Positions 59,595-64,000 of a DNA stretch of 64,000 bases are shown one piece after another. The stretch spans positions 7,948,881-8,012,880 of the forward strand of contig NC_089223.1 in assembly GCF_963924675.1 (NCBI RefSeq). Direction: 5' to 3'. The DNA comes from Phocoena phocoena (taxonomy: Eukaryota; Chordata; Mammalia; Artiodactyla; Phocoenidae). The notes beneath the pieces are model-generated. The model had not been told where the DNA came from, did no database searches, and saw only the letters and a list, made by a program, of their open reading frames with translations. The translations under genes and the position numbers were made by a program. The first letter of the stretch is position 1. Each line of letters opens with the position of its first letter.

Positions 59595-61812
59595 TATAAC
59601 CTACCAAGGCTGAATCATGAAAAAAATGGAAAATCCAAACTAGTAATGAGGAAGGAGATTGAATCAATAATCAAAAACCTCCCAATAAGAAAACCATAGA
59701 CCAGATGGTTTCACCAGTGACTTCTACCAAACATTTAAAGAAGAATTAATGTCAATCCTTTTCAAACAGGGAACACTCCAAAACTCATTTTATGAGGGTA
59801 GCATAACCTTGGTACCAAAGCCAGATAAAGACACTACAAGGGAAGATAACTACAGACCAATGTCCCTGAGGAATATAAATGCAAAAATTCTCAACACAAT
59901 ATTTGCAAACTGAATTCAATAGCACATTAAAACAGTCATACACCATGGTCAAGCAGGATTCATTCCTGGAACGCAAGAATGATTCAATGTATGCAAATCA
60001 ATAAATGTGATACGTCTCAATAGAAGGAAAGATAAACTCATATGATCCTTTCAGTAGATGGCAGAAAAGCATTTGACAAACAACAACACCCTTTCATGAT
60101 AAAAAAACTCTCAACAAATTGGGAACAGAAGGAACATACCTCAACATAACATGATAAGTCCACAGCTAACATTATACCGAATGTTCAAAAATTGAAAGCT
60201 TTTCCTTTAAGATCAGGAACCGGTTAAGGGTGACCATTCTCACCCCTCCTATTCAACACAGTACTGGAAATCCTAACCAGAGAAATCAGGCAAGGAAAAA
60301 AAGACATCTAAATCAAAGGAAGAAGTAAAACTGTCATTGTTTGCAGATGATATGATCTTATACATAAAAAATCCTAATGACTGCACCAAGAAAAGCTAGA
60401 ACTAATCGAGAAATTCAGTAATATTATAGGACACAAAATCAACATATAGGAATCAGTTGTGTTTCTATATACTAACAATGAAATATCTGAAAAAGAAAAG
60501 AAAACAATCCCTTTAATAATAACATCAAAAACAATACAATATTTAGGAATAAATTTAACCAGGGAGGTGAAAGATCTGTACACTGTAAACTACAAGACTT
60601 TGGCAAAAAAAAATAATTGAAGACACAAACAAATGGAAAGAGATCCTATGTTCATGAATCAGAAGAGTTGATATTGTTAAGATATCCATACTACCCAAAG
60701 CTATCTATAGATTCAATGTGATCCCTATCAAAATCCCAATGGCATTTTTCACAGAAATAGAACAAATAATTTTAAAATCTGTATGGAACCACAAAAGATC
60801 CCAAATGGCCAAGGCAATCGTGAGAAAAAAGTATAAATTGGAGGCATCACACTTCCTGTTTCAAAGTATACTACTATAGCTATAGTAATAACTATTTCAA
60901 GCTATACTACAAAGCTATAGCAATTAACATAGTATGGGTACTGGCATAAAAAAGAACAAATAGACCAATGGAACAGAATCAAGAGCCTAGAAATAAACCT
61001 TTGCATATATGGTTAACTGATATTTGACAGGAAGCCAAGAATACTCTGGGGAAAGAATAGCCTCTTTAATAAATGATGTAAAAAAAATAAATACATGAAT
61101 GAATGAATGTATGATGTTGGTAAAACTGGATAGTCAAATGCAGAATGAAATTGGACCCCTATCTTACACTATTCACAAAAATTAACTCAAGATAAAGACT
61201 TAAACACAGGACCTGAAACTAAAACTCCTAGAAGAAAACACAGGGAAAAGGCTTCCTGACATTGGTCTTTGTGATGATTTTTGGATTTAACACCAAAAGC
61301 TCTAGCAACAAAGACAAGACTTGATAAGTGGGATTATATCGAACTAAAACAGCTTCTGCACAACAAAAGAAACAACCAACAAATAAAAATGCAAACTATG
61401 GAATGGAAGAAAATATTTGCAAACCATATATCTGATAAGGAGTTAATATCCAAAATATGTAAATAACTCATACAACTCAACAGCAAAAATAACCAATTTG
61501 ATTTTAAAATAGGCAGGAGAACTCAATAAATACATTTTCAACTAAGACATACAAATGGCCAACAGGTACATGAAGAGGTACTCGGCATCACTAAACACCA
61601 AAACCACAAGGAGATACTCATCTCACACCTGTCAAAATGGCTATTGTCAAAAAGACAAAAGATAAGTGTTGGTGAAGATGTGGAGAAAAGGGAACTCTCG
61701 TGCATTGTTGGTAGGAATGTAAACTGGTATAGCCACTATGGAAAACATTATGAAGGTTCCTTAAAAAAATAAAAATAGAACTATCGTACGATCTAGCAAG
61801 CCCACTTCTGGG

Positions 61813-61869
<57 letters not shown>

Positions 61870-62510
61870 AAAGGAAATATAAACAGGATCTTGAGGAGAT
61901 GTCTGCACCCCCATGTTCATTGAAGCATTATTTACAATAGCCAAGATATGGAAACAACGGGTCTGTCAAAGGATGAATGGATAAAAAAATTGTGGTGTAT
62001 ATATACCATGGAATATTATTCATAAGAAAGAAGGAAATCTTGCTATTTGTGACAACATGGATGGACCTTGAAAGCATTATGCTAATTAAGTCAGAGAAAG
62101 ACCAATACTGTATGATCTCACTTATATGTGAAATCTAAAAAGCCTAACTCACAGAAACAGAGTAGAATGGTAGTTACCAGGGGCTGGGGAGTGGGGAAGA
62201 CGGGGAGATGTTGGTCAAAGGATACAAACTTCCAGTGATAAGGTGAATACATTCTGGGCATCTAATCAACAGCATGGTGATTATAGTTAGTGATACTGTA
62301 CTATATACTTGAATGTTGCTAAGAGAGTAGATCTTAAATGTTCTAACTACAACAAAGAATGATCATTATGTAATATGATGGAGGCGTTAGCTAATGCTAT
62401 GATGGTAATCGCTTTACAATATACTAGTGGTTCAAATCAACCTGTTGTACACCTTAGACTTACACAATGTTACATGTCAATCATATCTCAATAAAACCGG
62501 AAAAAATAAA
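59595..62510 (+). mobile_element. Old L1, 3' part
   Basis: Resumes with catataacctaccaaggctg, then reverse-transcriptase wording (gcagatgatatgatcttata at 60341) and ends at tatctcaataaaacc near 62500. Many stops and frameshifts. A long TA repeat interrupts it at about 61815-61868. Confidence 0.88.
61815..61868. repeat. (TA)n microsatellite in L1
   Basis: About 25 uninterrupted TA units after gggtatatgta. Confidence 0.95.
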
Positions 62511-64000
62511 GGAGAAAACAGCCAACTCACTGTTAACTGGATGATGGAGAGAAAGGTGGAATGAAGGAGGGCATACAGCAGAACGTCCAAACAGATTTGA
62601 GGTGCAACCCAATGAGCAATGTTCTGTGTTCGGGTCAAGCCCAGAAGAGGAAGTATATAAAATCACGGCTAATATGCAGAATCTTATCATCTCCTCTCAA
62701 AAAGAAACGTAAGTGTTGGTTGCCTCCAGTTTTCTTTGGCTCTTAAAAATGGAGCCAAGCATATTTTAAAACATTTGTTAAGTCTCCAGAATATCTAAGA
62801 ACACGGTGCCCATGTTGCCTTCGTACTACTTAGCTGGGGTTGCTTGAGTTACGAGTCTTCCGGTTTGTGAATGTCTTCACTTTTAAGAGATGCCTTCTTG
62901 GAGCACTGATAGGCGCATTGGCAGCCTCCACCTGCAGACTTATCTCGGGGAACAGTATCTCACAAAGCTGAGGAGGAGCTTGTGATAAGACAGTAGGTCC
63001 TCATGTCTTCAGAAGAGGTGAAAACTCCCCTGCAGATTAGATCAAGGAAATTCTCCAGTTGGATGTGACACAGAAGCTACCACCACACCTTTCCAACCCA
63101 GGTAAGGAGGGATTGGTTAACCTCCCTCGTGGAGTGAGAAACAGGGCTATGCAACAGAACAGGTGCTGGAGGAAGTGTCCACCCCATCCTGGGCAGATTC
63201 TCTGCATCTGTATTAATAACAGCCTCTCCCGCGGATTAGCTGATCCAGGCTTTAGTGTTTTATTTCCTTCTAAAAGTAACGGAGTGTGTACTCCTGAGTT
63301 ATGTGTGGCATGGAGAAAATTAGTTCAGATGTCAGCATTTTTTTTTCTTCCAAGAGTGACTGGAGGCTTGGAAGGGTGTACAATCATACGGTCTTCAGAT
63401 CTTTTAAAAGCTGATTTCCCTGGGCCCAACGCCGGGGGAACTGGATACAATCTCTGGTTACTATTGATTCAGTTCCCATTGGTGTTGAACTTCCTGAGAA
63501 ATTAAATAAGATCTAAAACTCACACACATACACTCCTCAGGTGAAGGGAAACTCTAAACCAGGTTAGTTTCACGGTCACCTTTTTTTTAGGATTAGGAGA
63601 AAAAGAAAGCCAAAGAGCAGATTTGGAAATAACCCCAATGCCTACAGTGTCATAAGAGGCCTGGGGCTCCTGAGAGCAAAGGTCAATAGCAAGTGCCAAC
63701 TAGGTACTGGCTCGTGGTCCCACAGGGACCGGCCTGCCACTGCCAAAGGCTTCTTGTTAAAAACGTGTCTCCTGACCTTTCGTGCCTGGGCTCTCCCAGG
63801 AGCTCAGATGCTGGTGTAGCAGACTCAAGGGCTCTCAAGTTCAAGTTTAGCAGACTGTTCGGAGAAGAGACCTGGAGTTGCTGAATTTATGAGGTAATGG
63901 GGGGCAGGGCCTCATTCAATGAGAGTGGAAGGTCATTTGAACCCAAAGCTTGCTCTGCTGCTGGCCCGAGCAGTGGCACCCCGACTTTGCCCCCCTGGCG
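62511..64000. other. Intergenic sequence without assigned feature
   Basis: Unique-looking sequence. Synteny places FAM13A beyond HERC3 in mammals, but no FAM13A exon was recognised here. The open frame at 63059-63505 has no family resemblance. Confidence 0.4.

Noticed and set aside
63059..63505. 148-codon + strand open frame near the window end
   Set aside because: No recognisable domain and not similar to FAM13A, the expected neighbour. Left unassigned.

Overview
This is a mammalian nuclear sequence, most likely from a cetacean (whale or dolphin). The clue is the repeat content: at least thirteen copies of the tRNA-derived CHR-type SINE of the whale/hippo/ruminant lineage (3' core reading 'cttccctggtgg.gcagtgg'), several little diverged, together with abundant L1, MIR, MaLR/ERVL LTRs and ERV1 remnants. 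The species call is an inference from repeats and is not proven.

Two protein-coding genes are supported. The + strand carries the 3' part of HERC3, a HECT-type E3 ubiquitin ligase: seven exons (1-52, 1193-1359, 4715-4781, 6482-6564, 46682-46865, 47325-47427, 49445-49653), all with GT-AG junctions and compatible phases. They encode the last 287 residues, including the catalytic cysteine (codon 49552-49554) and the stop at 49651. A 3' UTR follows, with AATAAA signals at 50506 and 51134. The fourth intron in the window is about 40.1 kb long. Inside it, on the opposite strand, lies the intronless gene NAP1L5 (CDS 18159 down to 17623) under a CpG-rich promoter. This is the known mammalian HERC3/NAP1L5 host gene/retrogene arrangement, imprinted in human and mouse.

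Layout: 1-6.6 kb holds four HERC3 exons with SINEs, an LTR and L1 pieces in the introns. 6.6-16.4 kb is intron with MIR, SINE and L1 fragments and much unique AT-rich sequence. 16.4-18.8 kb is NAP1L5 and its CpG island. 18.8-22.7 kb holds a striking 69-nt hairpin, a solo LTR and an old L1. 22.7-35.9 kb is a nest of insertions: a MaLR-like element broken by MLT2-type LTR, two 5'-truncated L1s, SINEs and a near-full-length 7.5-kb antisense L1 with clear target-site duplications. 35.9-43.6 kb is a decayed antisense ERV with paired LTRs and env remnants. 43.6-46.7 kb is mixed intron with an 11-bp minisatellite. 46.7-51.2 kb holds the last three HERC3 exons and the 3' UTR. 51.2-64 kb is intergenic: a MIR with local rearrangements, then an old + strand L1 (about 54-62.5 kb) interrupted by a younger L1 that appears to carry a 3' transduction.

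No new protein system was found. The most interesting signals are regulatory and mutational: four TGCCGC hexamers (the ZFP57 recognition core) in a 7-bp tandem array in the NAP1L5 promoter; an in-frame stop created exactly at the HERC3 donor preceding the NAP1L5-containing intron; a SINE whose target-site duplication forms the polypyrimidine tract of a HERC3 acceptor; a pre-miRNA-sized hairpin; and an apparent 48-bp templated insertion copied from 2.6 kb away.
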